64,000 bases of DNA from Chlorocebus sabaeus (GCF_047675955.1 NC_132910.1:108731143-108795142); one strand, 5' to 3'. Shown: positions 22,236-35,130, counted from the first letter of the stretch. The notes: a model not told the origin generated them from the sequence alone. Program-made: numbers and translations.

Positions 22236-22886
22236 ATGGTAAATAAGCAATAAAGTTCACTAGAATATCACTGAAATGAAACTGTTGGCCTTTCTCTACT
22301 GGACAGATAATGTAAACACAGCAATCATGTCCAACTTCACTCCCACCTTAAGAAGAACCATCAGAGAGTAGGTAAGTGATAATAAAGGGAATAACCAAAT
22401 CAACTCTGAATCTGCTCTAGTTTATGAGGGAATAAATGATTTATTTTACTGATTTGGTTAAAAGATTATTCAAAACAAAAGGATAAAAGAATTGCTATGA
22501 AACTTAAAACATATGTAAAATAGTTGGACATTATTTTTATGAAAGACAAAGATAAAACAGATATGGATCATGACCATTTTCATTTTTAGTGATCAGGATT
22601 GTATTCAAATATAGTAAAATACACATAAAATGGAAATATTTTACAATATAGAGATATACTATGGATTGGCACATGTATGTACAGTGGGGGTTTTTATTTT
22701 ACCAACAAGAAACTGTGACTGAAAACAGATTAATCAATTTTGTTTTTGTTTTTGTGAGAATCTATTCTACTTTATTTATCATACTCTAAAATATATGTAA
22801 TTATATTAGTAACAATGTGTGTTGCTTTTTGACAAAGGACAATTTGACTGATTAAAAACCAGGGTGCTGCACTTAAATATGTAGCA
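22236..22886. other. Non-coding, no feature recognised
   Basis: Unique AT-rich sequence upstream of the motif cluster at 22887. Confidence 0.5.
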
Positions 22887-23040
22887 GTTACCATGGAAAC
22901 AATTTTACTTTGACTCAGAGCATATCTTGTTTTAAAGAGAGCAGCCTGTTGTTATGGCAATGGGAACTTGAGCATTTTTCCGAAAAGAAGACTAATGCAG
23001 GATAGATAATAGGGTTGCCAGTTATGAAGCATATATAAAT
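22887..23040. promoter_or_regulatory. Candidate regulatory cluster: RFX-like, AP-1 and TATA motifs
   Basis: GTTACCATGGAAAC (22887-22900) matches the palindromic RFX X-box closely. TGACTCA (22911-22917) is the AP-1 core. GTTATGGCAATGGGAAC (22951-22967) and GTTGCCA (23014-23020) are weaker RFX-like sites. A TATATAAA box lies at 23032-23039. The three RFX-like sites start 64 and 63 bp apart. The stretch belongs to no repeat I recognise. These are motif matches only, and the target gene and direction are unknown. Confidence 0.35.
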
Positions 23041-23354
23041 ACAGTTGTGCTCACCTTTAATAGCTTAGAGAAATCATGGCTGGTAAAGACAATAGGTACC
23101 ATTCTAGACTTGTTAGGAAAAGCCCACGCCCTATGTCCCTTCCTTGTTTTATTTTTAACGATAATGAATAATAATAATGTAAAATTTTATGCTTAAAATT
23201 TTACTCACTGAAGGCATGGATTCGAAATGCTATTCCTATAGCAACCATATATGATTTTTATTAAAATGTTAATATGAAGTATATTTGAGATAATCAAAGA
23301 ATCATTTGTCACTTATTTCATGAGATGATGGTGATAATGATGATGACGACGATG
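23041..23354. other. Non-coding, no feature recognised
   Basis: Unique sequence ending in a short GATGAT/GACGAC-type trinucleotide run (about 23323-23357). Confidence 0.5.
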
Positions 23355-23590
23355 ACAATAAAAATTTACAGAATGCTTACTATATGTCAAGCACTGTTCT
23401 AAGATATTTTGTTATATTATCACATTAAGATTCTCATACTACTTCTAAGAAGATGGCATTATTAATATCTTAATTTTACAGAAAAGAAAACTGAAGCACA
23501 GAGAGGTTAATTTATTCACCCAAAGCCACACAGCAAAGAAGGGCCAGAGCCAGGAACCAAATCTGAGAAATCTATGCTCCCATTCCCTAA
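23355..23590 (-). mobile_element. MIR SINE, antisense, near full length
   Basis: GAATGCTTACTATATGTCAA at 23372, GCACTGTTCTAAGATATTTT at 23391, TTAATTTTACAGAAAAGAAA at 23471, GAAGCACAGAGAGGTTAATT at 23493 and CAAAGCCACACAGCAAAGAA at 23521 reproduce the antisense MIR consensus, one of the better preserved copies in the window. Confidence 0.92.
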
Positions 23591-25114
23591 TGTCAGCATT
23601 TTCAATTGCTTAATATTTTGGGGTTTATCTTATATTAATACTGAACCTCAATCACAACTTAAAATACTAAATTATACTCAGTCTCTAAGTTTTACAAAAA
23701 CTAAATATAAATTTCATACAGGAATTGACAACATACACCTTAATTTAACTGAACCAAATAAAAACAAAGTAACTTTTCTCAAGAATAACCCTATAATGTT
23801 AGTATATTTAATTTGGAATTCATTAATATTTACATAATTTGGGGTCATTTCTGTAAATATCAAAGCCGTATTTGGAGTGAAGAGAGAAAGATTCCTTGAG
23901 GGATTAATCGAATATATTTGTAAGTCTGAAATATATATGCAAATACAAAATTGCAACTAAAGGATTTACTGCAATTGGACTCTAATTAGAATTGCAAAAT
24001 ATTTTATTTCAGGGGCTTATGCCTTTTCTCATCAGAAATTTTCAACCTTTTAAACCCAAACTATTACTCTTAGTTGTTTATATGTTGCAGATGAATCATG
24101 AATTCACCTCATTTTGGTCTACAAGGCATTGATTACATAAGTATTTCAACAACACAAAATGTTCCTTCCATTTAGTGTTCTTGAAAAAACTTACATCGCT
24201 GAAAGAGAAAGTATTTCTTCTACTACTTTGTTTCTGTGTAGGCAGGTGAATTTTTGATAAATAAGTAGTTTCTAAAAAAGACAGTGGTTAACCTGACAAA
24301 GGTTATGGATACATTAAAAAAACAAACAAACAAACAAACAACAAAAAAACAAAAAAACAAAAAACTGCAATAAATAGTCTAAATGCAGTCATATTGAAAA
24401 TATTCCCTTTTAAATCAGGAATAAAACGAGAATGGTACTACTGTCACTATCACTCCTACCACGTTGCACTAGAGACCCTAGGCAGTGAACTAAGACAAGC
24501 AAGAGAGTGGTTAACAGACAGTTAGCAATTGTTCCTTTTATATAAATATTCAAAACACTTAATAGTTCACATTAAGATGTTCTTAAATAAAGAGCACTGC
24601 AAACAGTAATTTGCTTACATAGCAATGTAGTTTACTAAAAAGGCACTGCTTTCCGTCCTAGCTTTTCCCATGCAAGTGCCTTGGCTAACTCACCAGTGCT
24701 CATGTCACAAGCAGGTGTGGACATTTCTGCCTTGATCAGGGCCAGAATTTTCCACCCTCATCCTGCAACCCAACTTGTACCTCAATTACGAATGTTCACA
24801 CAATTCTTGTTCTATATTTTCACTCTATTTTTTAGGCTTACATTCACATATGATCAGATCAGATTCATTGATACAATATATGCAGCTTTAACCCGGTGCT
24901 TCAAATTACGAGAGGGAAACAGGAGTTTACTTCTAAGCATGTCTCATGTTCATGCAGAATTTATCATAATTAGGGAGTTGGTAATAAGAACCTGGACCTC
25001 AGGGACAGGGCAAAGCTGGAGACATAAGTAGATAGGAATTATTCACAAATTTATACATGGGCATGTGTGTTAACACTATAGTGAGTATGTATGAGGTTGC
25101 AATGTCTAATATAA
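23591..25114. other. Non-coding with one simple repeat
   Basis: Unique sequence apart from the A/C simple repeat at 24315-24364. A 116-codon plus-strand frame (24681-25031) carries no domain I know. It begins at an ordinary ATG and looks like chance. Confidence 0.5.
24315..24364. repeat. (AAAC)n / (A)nC simple repeat
   Basis: Five CAAA units followed by A7C units. There is no Alu or L1 body beside it, so it is a free-standing simple repeat. Confidence 0.93.
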
Positions 25115-25335
25115 CTCTAGTGACGACTGCCATTTACTGATTATCTATTAGCACCTATATTCCTACATCTGGAAACCAGTTTTGCAGGTAGAGACTATCC
25201 CCATTGAATAGATAATAACTGAGGTCAAGGGAGAAAAAATAACCTGCCCAAAGAAACACAATTTGTCAATTAGTAATGGAGCTGAGATACGAATATAGGT
25301 CTCCTTAAAAAACCTATTAACTGCACTATAGCAAA
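25115..25335 (-). mobile_element. MIR SINE, antisense
   Basis: GACTGCCATTTACTGATTAT near 25124, TGAATAGATAATAACTGAGG at 25205, AACCTGCCCAAAGAAACACA near 25241, and GGAGCTGAGATACGAATATA near 25279 with GGTCTCC after it follow the antisense MIR. A tRNA-like end is recognisable near 25310. Confidence 0.8.
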
Positions 25336-25981
25336 ACTCCTCTCAAAAAAGCTTTAAGACATTTTTAAAGGAGAATTCTTATATTGTGGAAAAAATGTTT
25401 TGCCTAATCAAATTGATTGTTATTTTAGAAACTATGTGGGTTTTTTTTTTCAATTTTCCTACAAGACAATCATAACATTCCATAGTAACTTTATAATTTC
25501 CAATAGAGCCTAAGACTTACTCTTCCTTGCTTCATAATCGTATCTCTTAAATTGCATTCCTTTGTTTACATCAAATCTTCCCATGCTTTTTTCAAGGCTA
25601 TTTCTGATGGAATCAATGGTTTTATTATAATCTTGAATATATTTACTCTATCTCTGTTTCTGCCCTTTCTTTTTTTGCTCATATTTCTCTCTCCCTTTCT
25701 GTCTCTCTGTCTGACTGTGTGTGTGTGCGTTTACTTCGCCATCACTGTGAGGAATGATAATAGATAAAATATTCTATGTATTAGGCACATGTAGTCTCTG
25801 CCTCCCAATAAATAATATTTTCCTCCTCCTCTTCTTTTAAAAAGTATGATCACCATTTTAACTAGATAAGCAGATTGATCAATTTTTGAATCAAACCTAT
25901 TTGTCCTACAACAACCCTTTCTGCATATTCTATCTGATTAAAGCATTGTATGCAACCATCTCAGAGTATATTTTTTGCAAT
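25336..25981. other. Non-coding with pyrimidine-rich stretch
   Basis: Unique AT-rich sequence with a T run near 25440 and a CT/GT-rich stretch near 25688-25730 (CTCTCTCCC, CTGTCTCTCTGTCTG, GTGTGTGTGCG). Frames over it are compositional. Confidence 0.5.
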
Positions 25982-26520
25982 CATTCCTTTGGTCATTTTA
26001 CAAACATTTGTTTGAGCTTATTATGAGAAAGGCACTGAACTGGACTTTGGGTATGGAAGACAATGACGCAAGTCTATGCTCTTAAGAAGCTCATATCTTA
26101 AGGAGGCAAAGAGATAAATAATGAGCACTTATAATGGAGTATATATCACTTGCCATTATAAAGATATTCAGAGAGTTCTAAGGGAGCACAAACGCAAGTC
26201 AGTTTTCTCAGCTGAGAAAGAAGTAAACCTGTAGATGAAGCTTAGGCTGAGTCTTTTTAAAAATGTAAAGACTCCACAAGGTACAGAGGAAGATGAGGAC
26301 TTTTCATGGAAAGGGAACTATTTGCACAAAGACACAAAGTCATGACACAGCATGGGACATTCAGAAGGCCAGTCATTACCCACAGTGGCTGTGAGATTAT
26401 GGTAAATGACAGTAAAGAAAAGACTTATGAACTGATTTAGAAAGTAAATTATTTACCTATTGAGTAATGAAACAAGGCAAAATTGTTGAAATAGGAACGT
26501 GTGATTTTAGACCAACATCT
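25982..26520 (-). mobile_element. L2 LINE fragment, antisense
   Basis: It begins at the reverse complement of the L2 3' end (CATTTTACAAACATTTGTTT near 25994, GAGAAAGGCACTGAACTGGA at 26025, GGAAGACAATGACGCAAGTC at 26056, GCTCTTAAGAAGCTCATATC at 26078). It continues through the block with CAAAGACACAAAGTCATGAC near 26326 and the GGCCAGTCATTACCCACAGTGG block near 26368. Collinear with copies at 6183 and 39470. The far end is uncertain. Confidence 0.7.
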
Positions 26521-27599
26521 CTTTTTAGAAACTTCTTTCGAAGGGAATGAAAAAGAAGATGGTTAGATAGATAGGCATGTTGGATTGGTGGTGTGTGTTG
26601 TGTGTGTGTGTGGAAGAGAGGGAGAGAAATTGATAATCAATGCTTCTATAACTGTGAGGGAATGAGATTTGGGTTACAGTAAGATATCTATTCCATTTTG
26701 AAGCAAGAATGGTGATGCAGACAATTAAAGTGGGTGGTAAATATTTCTCTGTAGGCTAAAGACAGAGTCACTCAGAGTTAGATATTAGATTATCTCTTCC
26801 AATATCACAAATACAGAAAAATTTGTACCTGTACAACTTCATGCAGCTCATAGTCTGAAGTGTTCAATTCGTTCATATTAGATGAGGCACACTTTACTGT
26901 CATCTGTTATGACTTATTAAAAAAACTAGCAAATACTTGATTTTGTGCAGGAAATGCTTGACTATTTCAGATTCTAACAAGGAGGAGGAGACAGGGAACG
27001 TTCTGCCTTGCTTATTACTTTATCTGTTTGTATCTTAAACATTATGATTATTCTGTAGACATTGTTAATCAATGAATAAGTGAGTGATAGCATTGTTTAG
27101 GGGTATAACTTGTTCCCTGTTTCCTACATTTCCCATTTCCCTCCCATTTCACATAAGATCCCTGGCACCTCTCCACTCTTTCACTCTCTCCTCTAGGAAG
27201 GCAGAGTGAATGAGTTAATATTATTAAAGAGATTTTAAGGAAAAACTTGACATGTGATGTCCAGCCCCTTTTCCTTTCTTATAATGACCAGTGGGACTGC
27301 ACTTAGGGCTATTAAGTATATCTTTCTGGTTCTGGAGTTAAATGAATAAGCCCGCACTCATGAATTTCAGGTTTGTCAGAAAAATAAAAAAAGATATTTT
27401 GGTTTTCATCTGTCAATTCTCTGTCCTGTTTCTCATTTGATTCAGAATTTGATCGAAAAACTTGGTATTATTTACTGACCTCTTTCAAAGTCTGCAGTAG
27501 ATATAATTTGGGAAAGCTAACAGAAAGTAGCTTAGCTTTGGTGGGTTCATAAGAAAATATATATTTCATTATTAGGGATCTATAGAAAAGCCTTTTTCA
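26521..27599. other. Non-coding with short GT run
   Basis: Unique sequence. A GT-rich stretch lies near 26588-26612. Degraded L2 might continue to about 26830, but I cannot confirm it. Confidence 0.5.
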
Positions 27600-27740
27600 G
27601 AGCTGTTCCTTACTTGCTATCTGACCTTAAAAATCATTCACATTTTGCATAATTCAGTTTCCTCAACTATAATATGAAAATAACCCCTGTATTACCTACT
27701 TCACATCAACATAGAAGTATTACAAGGAGATTTGACTTGG
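27600..27740 (+). mobile_element. MIR SINE fragment, sense
   Basis: CTTACTTGCTATCTGACCTT at 27609, CAGTTTCCTCAACTATAATA at 27655, TGAAAATAACCCCTGTATTACC near 27675 and ATTACAAGGAGAT near 27719 match the second half of the sense MIR. Confidence 0.7.
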
Positions 27741-28079
27741 GCCTACTCTTGATAACTATACTGCCCCTTGCTTCCTGAAGGTCACTATTAGCCTGCTTAT
27801 CAACACTGGGATTTAGTTTGGGCTGTTTTAGAACTTTATGTAAATAAGATTAAGGGAAAAAATAGATTTTCTTAAAAAAAAAGTTTTATAAAGCATTATA
27901 CAAATATAAGGCTTTTTTTTTTTTTTTTATAATAACCAGAGCCTGTGCTTTCTCCCAGTTGGTATTACCTTAACGTAGGACTAATACCCTGATTGTATTT
28001 GCCCTGATCATACAATAGCTTCCAAAACGGTCTTGTCCTTCTAGAGTGATGTCAGTGCCCTTTGTCAGTGATACTCAAA
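27741..28079. other. Non-coding, no feature recognised
   Basis: Unique sequence with an 18-nt T run at about 27913-27929. Confidence 0.5.
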
Positions 28080-28560
28080 CTCAATAAAAAAGAGATTATC
28101 ATTGAAGAAGACAGGTTTATCCTTAAAAGTGGAGCCTGAGAAGATGTGTGTTCAGGTAGCTTATCGAGGAAGAAATTCCAGAGAGCAGGAGTGGACAAAG
28201 GAGGAAAGACCAATGCAAAGATGTATTATCCAGCGGCCCACGGAAGACATAGCAACTAGACATCATCAGGAACCCACCGCAGAGCCTACAGAATGCTCTC
28301 GGAACCCACCCCTCAGATCAACAGGGAAAACACGTCGACCACGTGCTCCTCTTTTTGAGAATGGTCCACAGGGAGGTTAGCTCCTCCACAGGATGAAAAA
28401 CAAAAGACAACTGGCAGCTGGAGGGAGCCTGGAGCTGAGACACTGTCAGAGTGAAGTGACTCAAATCCCTGGAACAGCCTTCAAGCAGAGTCAGAATCAG
28501 AGGTGAAGCGGAGAAGATATGTGACAGAGCAGCAGAGCTGCTTTGCCTGTCATTTTTGTT
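28080..28560. other. Higher-complexity block, family unassigned
   Basis: About 480 bp with clearly higher GC and several CpGs (GAAAACACGTCGACCACGTG at 28326-28345, including an E-box CACGTG at 28340-28345) between AT-rich flanks. A 92-codon plus-strand frame (28102-28380) begins MKKTGLSLKVEPEKM and resembles no protein I know. It could be an unrecognised LTR or other repeat, or unique sequence. Confidence 0.3.
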
Positions 28561-28969
28561 CTATGGTTATCATGAAACATTTAGAGATGCATTTCAGCAT
28601 ACAAACTGGGGAATTTTTATGAGAAAAAAACATGAAATTTTATATTTTTCTGAGAAAATATAAAAACAAAACCACAGACATTACATATTTGCAAAAACTA
28701 AAGTTACAGACTAAGCATAAATGACTGTTCAGTTAATACAGTTTTTTTGTCAAATCAATACCACATGTGTTATTTATTTACATCACTTACTGGGATTTGT
28801 GGCAAAATGAAAAAATAGAAATGTTAAAAATTGAAAATACAGAAGAAAATCTTATAGTTGAAGAAAGTACCAGTTTTGAGTTTTTCCTGCTAAAGTACTG
28901 TTAATTGATTTGAGTCGCTCTGACTACGCCAGTCTTCGGGCATGCAGTCTGAGACTCACTAATCCAATC
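28561..28969. other. AT-rich non-coding, no feature recognised
   Basis: Unique AT-rich sequence with no feature that I can support. Confidence 0.5.
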
Positions 28970-29415
28970 TCTATTTTGTTGCCAGAGGGATTTTTCTAAA
29001 CTTCTAATTTGATCAGGTGACTTTCCTCCTTAAAAACATACGCCTCTACCTCCCTGAACTTGCAGTTCCCTAAATATCCTTACCTCGTTCCAGCCGCTTT
29101 GCTTTCATACATCATCCCCTTCCCTGGAAATGCTCACCATGTCCTCTGAGGAAATCTCCCCTCATCCTTCAAGCCCTCGCACAAACACCTTAATACAACC
29201 CCTGCCCCGGTCCCCCTTGAGGTGGGTGTTCCTGCTGGGGTATTCATGGTTCTTTTGTAAATGCCTTCAGTGGACCATCAGTTTACATTCGTGGTGGGAT
29301 AACCTCTCTGAATATTAACTGAACTCTAACCTCATCCCCAAATAGGCACATGTGTGTTGGCTGAAAGGTAATCCCATTCAGGCAGCAGCTGGGCCTGTTT
29401 CTCTTCACTGACCCA
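28970..29415 (+). mobile_element. L2 LINE 3' region, sense
   Basis: Sense L2 order: AGAGGGATTTTTCTAAACTT at 28984, TTGATCAGGTGACTTTCCTC near 29009, CCTTAAAAACATACGCC at 29028, CATCATCCCCTTCCCTGGAA at 29110, CTCATCCTTCAAGCCCTCGC at 29161, and a closing GCAGCTGGGCCTGTTTCTCT near 29384. It is missing the terminal AATAAAT tail. Confidence 0.78.
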
Positions 29416-32400
29416 GGGAAATGATTTGAAATATCAGTTTTCCAATTTGTACTTTAAACCATCTTTAATTACCTTGAAACTGAAATTAATTATTAGAGAT
29501 GTGGTACCAACTCCATATAATATGACATTCACTGTAGTAAAAGCATGATTTTGAATATAGAGCATTGTTTTTACCATTAATTATTAGGGGAAACAACAAA
29601 AGAGTGAAATCTTAAATCAGCAAACCTGGGACTATAACTTTGGCAGATGGTGTTGGGGGAATGAAGTGGAGGATCACATGCTATTTGTAAGCAAGAGAAA
29701 GTCAGTAAGAATTCTAGTTTTATAAGCTTCTCGTTGCCGTTTTTTATTCATCCATTGCAAGATTGTTCTTGATGTCATCTTTGTAAAGCACCACCATTAA
29801 ATATTCATTGAGACAGCTGGGGGGTGTGGATAAAGAAGGGAAATGAGAAAAAGAAAAGAGGGAGAACAATCAGTTTCTAGGCTGTCTGAGGCATAGAAAA
29901 CTTGGATATCGTTTCCGCAGGGGTGCCATATGAAAGGAATGGAAGTGTTACCTTACCTGGAGGGACATCATGACAATCAACACAGAAGAAAACAAATGCA
30001 GTAAGAAAAGAAAGAAAGCAATAAGTTAAAGTGACTGGAAACCTGAAGATAGATATATTTGATCTGATCAATGCCAAATGTATAATAATCAAGTGTTATG
30101 ATACCTGGAATCAACATAGTGACTATGTGTACCTTGGGCTACAGTAAAAATAGAATCTTGAAGATTGACAATCCTGAAAATAGAAATACATTTAAAAGAA
30201 TTCAGTAATCCAATCATGAGTTAACAGGAGCCTGGACTAACATTAAAAAGAGATATATGAAAAAAGCAGGCAGGAAAAGTTACAGAACTTATTATTAAAG
30301 GATGAAGACTCTGATATACAGAGGAAAAATGGATTTGGGAAATCCCAGCAAGGATGATGTCATAACTACATAAATTAATCTGAGGGAGAGGGACTAGATT
30401 GAAGATATCTACTTTTATGATGCTAAATTTCAGAGCTTTTGTTTTGAGATGACACCGACACAGAGAAAGATGATGGTCTATATTGAAGGTGGGATACATT
30501 AAGGCTGCATGGGAACAAATAAGTGAATTTAATTCATAGCCTCATCCTTCATAGGAATTTTATAATCATTTACCCTTCAGGGATAATCATTATTTTCACT
30601 TGCAGAAGAGGTATATTTTTAAAATATCTATTCTATTATCAGATAACATCCAAACACAGTTGACCAAGCTCTGGAAATATTTAAAATACTACACTAACAA
30701 TAAACAGTGATTTGTTCCTCGGTAATTAAGTGTTCCTGACTATCATAGAAAGTTCCATCACTACTGACTTGATGCAATGTGAATCAAGCTGTGTTAATGA
30801 GGGCACTTGATTTAACAGAAAATTAGGCTGTTTTTCTTTCTGCCTGTGACATCCAGGACTGTTTGAGGAGCGGGGACTCAAACAGTGTCAGATGCATCTT
30901 TGTTCTGTCTTATATTTGTGGGGTGCTATCATATGGCATAGCATTTGGAGACTGGTCTCTGTAATGGGAGACAGTAGACAGGCTGAAACCGGCAGTGTTT
31001 TTAAATGTCAGGTTGAAAAGATTCTTTTGCCCAAAAGCCTAAGGGAGTTTTTACCTTGACAGATAATATGTGACTATCAGGCTGCACTCTTCAGACAACT
31101 TTGCTTGTCAACCCCAATCTGTGAAATATTGAGTTGGGAGTGTGGGAGGCCTGTTAAAATGGAAAACTACTCAGTACACCTTCACTGGGCTTCATCCTCC
31201 ACTGCTGCCGAGTCTTAGAGGCTCAGAGTCAATGATGTGGCTTATTGAGTCCCCAGGTAGCTTAACTTTTGTGTTTACTTCTGAGGAGAATTGAGATAAT
31301 GAAATTAGTAAAATAATAATAATCATAAGAATCTGAAGCACATTCAACTATCTAATTGTCTGACTGTAAGTTTAGTACAGAACCGCCATAGAACAAACAA
31401 ATTTTTTCTGCCTACACTTTCTCCCATAATCTTGCATATGATCTGGGCAAATCAAACCCAGGGTCACCTAGAATAATGCACACTTGACAAACCACAGACT
31501 GCTCCTTCTCAGCAGTCTTGAATGTTTGCTGCAAGAATAACTCTGGCTTACAAATCTTCCTCATGCTGTGCAGCTGACAAGCTAAAGGATCTTGTAAATA
31601 TCTGCCCTTGATCCCCTGCCTCTAATACATAAGGAACTTTGCCCAGTGCCTCAGTAGATATCTGAATGCTAAGCTTTTCCCTCCAAAAGTATTTATGGAT
31701 TAGTCACCACAGAAAACTAAACCTAATTATTTTCTTTCTAAATAACTCTACCAATATATCTTTCACAGAACATCATCTCCAGCATTTTCAGAAACCCCTT
31801 CTGATGCCAGATCAATATCAGGCTTTTGTGTAGAACCATCAGTAAGCAAAGCACCGGCATGGTGTGTTTCCTTCAAGCCTGTCTCAAGTGTCCTTATTAA
31901 AGCAGCCACTGGGGTAAAGCTAGAAAGGTTTTACACAACTTCATCACAATGCCACCTCATGTGGAGAGACTCCTAGGCAGTGCTTAACAATTGAAAAAGG
32001 AAATTCTTCTTCTCTCCTTTCCTAGCTATGACATTTATGAATGCCCACACATGACAAAATGAGCCTTGTTTTATGAATTTGGTTTTCAAATGTCTCTATA
32101 AAGTGCTTGTTTTAAAAAGGAAGCCCGATCCATCAGCATATGAGTCACTCCACAATACTCAGGTTTAGTTATTTGTGAAAAAGCTCAAATTTATAAAAGA
32201 AAGAACTGGATTTGAACTTTGAAAAATGGTAACATTAAGGGAAATCTTTACAAAAGCTTTACTGATACAACATAAATTAAATGTGCCTGTGTGGTCCAGT
32301 AATGTTGTCGTCCCTTTAAAACAAAGCAGTAGACTTCCAGTTTTGTGGGAGGTTTTTTGTTTTTTTTTTTTTTTTCCCTTTGGTCTTTTCTTCCAAGACA

Positions 32401-33415
32401 CGATGATTAACTTGTGCTGATTCATCTCTACTGGCTCACTCAACCTCAGAATTCATGAAGGACCTCCATTTTGTCTAGATATGTTGGCTTTGGTTGTATA
32501 TGCTGCATAAACTTGGGCGGTTTGTCTGCTCTAAAGGCCACTTGGCTGAAGCAGTGAGAGGAGGCTGAAATACAGTAGTGAAATGCCCCTGCATGGGGCA
32601 GCCAGGGTCACTTTTTCTAAATAATAAAATGATGCTATATAGGCTAAGAGCTGCCCTAGATCCAAAGCAAGGTTGTCAAATGATACGTGTCCCAGGCAGG
32701 TTCACAGATTCAAGCTGTGTGGGCTAAGGAAGGAAGGTGGTGTCACGAAGAGCCATCAGAAGGGAGCAGCAGCCACTTTGCTCCAGCTGATTGGTCCCAG
32801 ATGGGGCGTGTGCATATCACTGAGACAGAGCTTCTGATTTCTTAAGTAAAATTAGAAACAGAGATGTTTCCGTTGCATGTTAGCAACAGTAAACATCTAA
32901 AAAGGTGGTCTAAATGAAACACTAAGGGTTAGATCTGACCTGTGGGCCACTGATTAGCAAACTCTGAGCTAGAGTTATGGATGAAATTGGGCACACAGTT
33001 ACTAAGAGTGGAACTATAAAACTCACCAAGGGATGGATCTCATAGCATTGCTTGCCTCCAAGGTCACCGTGCTCTAAATAACTCTGAACTCTGCATATTT
33101 TATGGCATTCAAATCAATCTTCAAAATAGGAAAAATATTTAGGGCTCTTTGGCTTGTCTCTTCTGAGTCTTAGAGGTAAAAACTAATTAAAGGTGTCTAC
33201 TTCCATCTACCATGCTTTACAAATTTACAGGGAAGCTATAGTCATTTTGACAAAATGCCAGAGCTAAGCTGCTCTGGTATAATCTGTAAATGGCTTAGTA
33301 GAACAACGAGGCTCAGGGAGGCAGACATTCATACCTTGGACCTACAGAACTCACGAGCCTGGCATGTTTGACAAGAAGAGGCTGATAACGTTTTGATGTA
33401 AGACTCTTTTTGAAA
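29416..33415. other. Long unique non-coding stretch
   Basis: Four kilobases without an assignable young repeat. A T run with one G lies at about 32351-32377. A 40-bp stretch near 32925-32970 (GATCTGACCTGTGGGCCACT near 32932, GCAAACTC after it) resembles the end of an hAT (Charlie/MER-type) DNA transposon, but it is too short to call. The frames on both strands around 32165-32443 share only that T/A run. Confidence 0.5.
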
Positions 33416-35130
33416 AAAATCTTTAAAAGTATTATTTTTTAAATTTTTTAATATTTCAATAGTGTTTTGGGTACAGGTGGTTTTTGGTTACATGGATAAC
33501 TTCTGTAGTGGTGATTTCTGAGGTTTTAGTGCACCCATCACCCAAGCCATGTACACTATATCCAATATGTAGTCTTTTATCCCTCACCCACTTCCAGCCT
33601 TGCCCCTTAAGATTTCAAAGTCCACTATATCATTCTTATACCTTTGCATCCTCATAGCTTAGCTCCCAAATAAGTTAGAACATACAATATTTGATTTTCC
33701 ATTCCTGAGTTACTTCACTTAGAATAATGGCCTCCAGCTCCATCCAAGTTGCTGCAAAATATATTATTTTGTTCCATTTAATGTCTGAGTAGTATTTCAT
33801 GGTATATTTATATATATAGTACTACATTTTTTTATCCAATCCTTGGTTGATGGGCATGTAGCTTGATTTCCTATTTTGCAATTGCAAATTGTGTTGCTAT
33901 AAACATGTATGTGCATGTGTCTTTTTCATATAATGACTTATTTTGCTCTAGGTAGATACCCAGTAGTGAGATTCCTGGATCAAATGGTAGTTCTGCTTTG
34001 AGTCCATTAAGGAATCTCTATGTTGTTTTTCATAATGGTTGTACTAATTCATATTCCTACCAGCAGTATAAAAGTGTTCCCTTTTCACCACATCTATGTC
34101 AACATCCACTGTTGTTGTTTTTTTTAATTTTTTAATTATGGCCATTCTTGGAGGAGTAAGATGGTATCTCATTGTGGTTTTAATTTGCATTTCCCTGATA
34201 ATTAGTGATGTTGAGCATTTTTTCATGTGTTTGTTGGCCATTTGTAAATCTTCTTTTGAGAATTGCCTACTCATTCCCTTTGCCCACTTTTTGATGGGAT
34301 TGTTTGATTTTTACTTGCTGATTTGTTTGAGTTCCTTGTAGATTCTGGATGTTAGTCCTTTGTCAGATGCATAGTTCGTGAATATTTTCTCGCCCTCTGT
34401 GGGTTGTCTGTTTACTCTGCTGAATATTTCTTTTGCTGTGCAGAAGATTTTTAGCTTAATTAGGTCCCATTTACTTATTTTTGGTTTTGTTAGGGTCTTA
34501 GTCATTAATTCTTGGCCTAAGCCAATGACTACAAGAGATTTTTGATGTTATCTTCTAGAATCTTTATGGTTTCAGGTTTTAGATTTACATCTTTGATCCA
34601 TCTTGAGTTGATTTTTTCATAAGGTGAGAGATGAGGATCAGGTTTCATTCTTCTACATGTGTGTGCCCTGCCAATTTTCCTAGTACCATTCATTGAACAA
34701 AGTGTCGTTTTCCCAATTTATGCTTTTGTAAGTTTTGTTGAAGCTTAGTTGGCTGTAAGTATTTGACTTTATTTATGGGTTTTCTATCCTGTTCCATTGG
34801 TCTGCATGCCTATTTTTATACCAGTGCCATGCTGTTTGGGTAACTGTATAGCCTTGTAGTGTAATTTTAAGTTGAGTAATGTGATGCCTCCAGATTTCTT
34901 CTTTATCCTTAATATTGCTTTGGCTATGTGGGCTCTTTTTTGGCTCCATATAAATTTTAGAATTGTGTTTTCTAGTTCTGTGAAGAATGACGGTGGTATT
35001 TTTATGGAAATTGTTTTGAATCTGTAGATTGCTTTGGGCAGTATGGACATTTTCACATTATTGCTTATTCTCATCCATGAGCATGGCATGTGTTTCTTTT
35101 TGTTTGTGTCATCTATGATGTCTTAAGAAA
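33416..35130 (-). mobile_element. L1MA-type LINE 3' end, antisense
   Basis: Antisense L1: GGGTACAGGTGGTTTTTGGT near 33469, CACCCATCACCCAAGCC near 33532, CTCCAGCTCCATCCAAGTTG at 33732, AAGATGGTATCTCATTGTGG at 34159 and TTTTGCTGTGCAGAAG near 34431. A minus-strand frame at 34784-35089 keeps ORF2 residues such as LKFIWSQKRAHIAKAIL and GGITLLNLKLHYKA. The 3'-UTR wording (GTACAGGTGGTTTTTGG) fits L1MA rather than L1PA. About 1.7 kb of 6 kb is present, with several frame breaks. Confidence 0.9.

Noticed and set aside
24681..25031. 116-codon plus-strand open frame outside repeats
   Set aside because: No domain, signal peptide or splice context that I could support. Length is within what chance gives in 64 kb.
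32925..32970. Possible hAT (Charlie/MER-type) DNA transposon end
   Set aside because: Only about 40 bp resembles the known end and no opposite terminal repeat was found, so I mention it only in the gap entry.
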